From Strongylocentrotus droebachiensis (Eukaryota > Echinodermata > Echinoidea > Camarodonta > Strongylocentrotidae): a stretch of DNA of 64,000 nt. The translations under genes were made by a program, and so were the position numbers. This document shows positions 55,523 to 58,500 of the stretch, in pieces; within the stretch, counting starts at the first letter, position 1; each line of letters opens with the position of its first letter. The stretch covers positions 434,001 through 498,000 of the forward strand of contig JAVYIG010000093.1 of the NCBI GenBank assembly GCA_035222895.1. The letters are read 5' to 3'. The notes below the pieces were generated by a model, which was not told the origin of the DNA, did no database searches, and was given only the letters and a program-made list of their open reading frames with translations.

Positions 55523-58500
55523 TTGTCGCCGGCTGGATCCGCCCCTGGGACCACTACACCGGGGTTTCCCCCTACTCCTATACAAATAGTGCAGTGGGTT
55601 CTTAACGTACAAAGGTAGTGACTCTTCTCTACACAGGGCCTCAATTTAACGTCCTTTCCGAGGAAATAGGGATGCATTTTCATAGGTATGAGAGGACTTC
55701 ACAGGATGTCGAAGTCGATTGTTATAAGTTAGTCCATCATGCGTATCGACAACAACCCCAATTCCCTTGAACATGAAGCCTTATTTTTTTCATCTTTTTT
55801 CGACTTTTTCATTGTAGTAATAAGGCAATTTAATTACAAGTAGTAGTTGTAGTAGTAATGATAATAATAATTATAATTATAATAATAACGGTAATAATGA
55901 TAATTATAATAATAATAATAATAAAGTTGAAGAAGAGAAGAAAAAGAAAGAAGAAGAAAGAGAAGAAGGAGGGGAAGAAGAAGAGGAGGAAGAAGAGAAA
56001 GAAGAAGAAGATGAAGAAGAAGAAAAAAGGGGGAAAAGAAGAAAAAAAAGAAGGACAGGAAGAAGAGGAAGAAGAGGATGGAGAAGAAGAAGGAGGGAAA
56101 GAATAAGAAGCAGAAGAACAACAACAAAAGAAGAGGAAGAAAAATAGTGGATAAATGCACAATAACAATAAACAAGGGCTCGATTGCGCTTATCATACTT
56201 CATAGTCATTCATAAAAGGGCTCGGTTCATCCAGTTTTTCTTATGCACCGCCCTTTCGATATACAACATGATAAATTATAATAGTCTTAATGTAACTTAC
56301 CAATACAAGGGGGGCCTACGAACCCCGGACAACAGTTAGTCACAGACCTATAGAGCGTACGGTAAAGTGTTCTACAAGAAACCATTCCAAAGAAGCTCAT
56401 TTTAATTGAACATCATTAACTTGACAATCCATTATTCACATGTAAATAAGAGAATTTATATTTTTGTGTGGAAAACAGTAGGGCATGTTAAAAAATCTTT
56501 GCCTTCGGGTCGTAAATTTTGTTGTTGTTAATAAACCATTTCAGTCAATTCAATTATGTTGTACATTGCATGCCCCGAAATGGAGTTAAAGCAGTCAGTG
56601 TTTGGGTCATAGCAAAAAAGCGAACAAACAAAATTTTGACATGAAACAACACTCAGAAATGTGTGATGGGTCTAGGTGGAATTTGGTGGACGTTGGATAT
56701 ATCCACCCCATAGAAAATAAGAAAGTCCGGGGAAAGCGCTACTGTGTTGAAATAGAGATAGTTAGAGAGGGTAGAGGGAAAAGGGGGAGAAAGAGAAGTA
56801 ATTTAAAATGAGTGAGTTAAAGTCTAGTAATTATAAAGAACTGGAGAGAGTGTGTGTGTGAGTGGGATAGAGAGAGAAAACGAGAGAGGAAGAGAGATAA
56901 GGTGGTGTGTGGTGGCAGAGAAGTTTCGATCTGCGAGTACAGTTGGAATTTAATGCGTATGGCTGAATTAGATTTTTTTTTTTTTTTCTCTTGCCAGTTC
57001 AGCCTTTAGGAGTTCATTATGTGGTTGCTGAGTGAGTTCCCAATTTTGGAGCCGTATAGAGATATTTGTATGTGCAATAAGGGTGCGCGTGAGATAGTCG
57101 GATGGTGTGATTGGTTACAAAACCTAATATGCCCCTAACAAAATGAAAGGACATGTTTACAATTGCAACAACAGATTAGGATTCATCGACATAAGCGTGT
57201 ACAGTAAATATAATAGATATCAATTACTGGATTGTGGAAATAGTAATCAAATGCGATGGTAGTTGGTTATATTAGATAGCTTAGACAGATACCGAGATGT
57301 GATTGGTCCAGAGCTCGTCACGTGATATCAATTGCGAGGATCCAAATTGTTATATTTTCCTGGCCGGTCACTTTTCGGTGTTATATTTTACCGGCTGGTG
57401 AAATGAATATATTTTAATCAATGCATGTCGCCCTCTTGAGGACTGTATGTCACCAATTACACACATTACACCATAACCGAGGGTCATTTTATTTTTTCAA
57501 TATTTTTTCATGAATTTTTTTTTTCCTTGAAATTATTTTTTCCACATTTTTTTTTTTTTGAATTTTTTTTTCTTTCCCGAAAATGCTTTTTAGGGTAAGA
57601 ATTTGTTTTTTTTTCGATTTTTTTTTTTGTTTTTTTTGTTTTTTTTCCCCAAAATTGTTTTTGATTTTTTTTTTCTTTCTTGAACTATCTCGACAGATTA
57701 TTTTTACGTAATTTTGATTGTCCCCGAAAAAAAAAAAAAAAAAAAATTCGGGCAAAACAAAATATGGACCCCCCCCCCCCAACAAAAACAAAAAACAAAG
57801 GCTATCTAATATAACAGTTATTGACTGGCAGTGGGTATATAACATTCTTTGGACCTGAAGGGAGTTATATTTTCCCTCGTGACCATATTTTCCCTCAGCG
57901 CTGCGCGCTTCGGGAAAATATAACCACTTGGGAAATATAACTCCCTTCAGCGGTCCAAATAATGTTATATTACACCCCCTGCCAGTCAATAACTGTATAA
58001 TATACTGAAGCACCCCCCCCCCCCCCCCAAAAAAAAAAAAAAAAAAACGTGTTTATTGTGTGTGTGTTTTCGGTCTGGGGAGATTTGTCTCGTGCAGAGT
58101 GAATAGACATCTGACACATGAATATGGCATTGATAATTTCTCTGGTGCAAGATTGTAAAATGTAAATCTTCAAACATCATAACGTACACCTGCCTGTTCT
58201 GACTTCTGCGCATTTGTAAATATTTATACTTGAGCAAGTGATTGAAGAAATGAAAACTAGAACGAGCTGAATTACGAGAGATAAAGGACGGCTATGAAAT
58301 GTCGAAAAGAAGCTACTACTAGCACTATCACCACTACCACTACAAATGTTTTTTTATATTGGAAATTTTAGAAGTATATCAGGACCAGCGATTTTCTTGA
58401 GAATTAACAGAAAACTATAAGTAAATATCAATAAACAATAACAGTAGGTAACTTGCCTGTATCTTGTACAACGATCCAAGTTTAAGAAGCCGCAACTTGT

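Noticed and set aside
55830..56209. Overlapping long frames rich in Phe/Leu/Ser or Lys/Glu
   Set aside because: All arise from the polypurine tract and (AAT)n; several frames are open at once, a sign of low complexity.
57489..58013. 174-codon minus-strand frame ending in Lys-rich sequence
   Set aside because: Formed by the palindromic MITE plus T-runs read on the minus strand; not conserved-looking and lies in intron 2.
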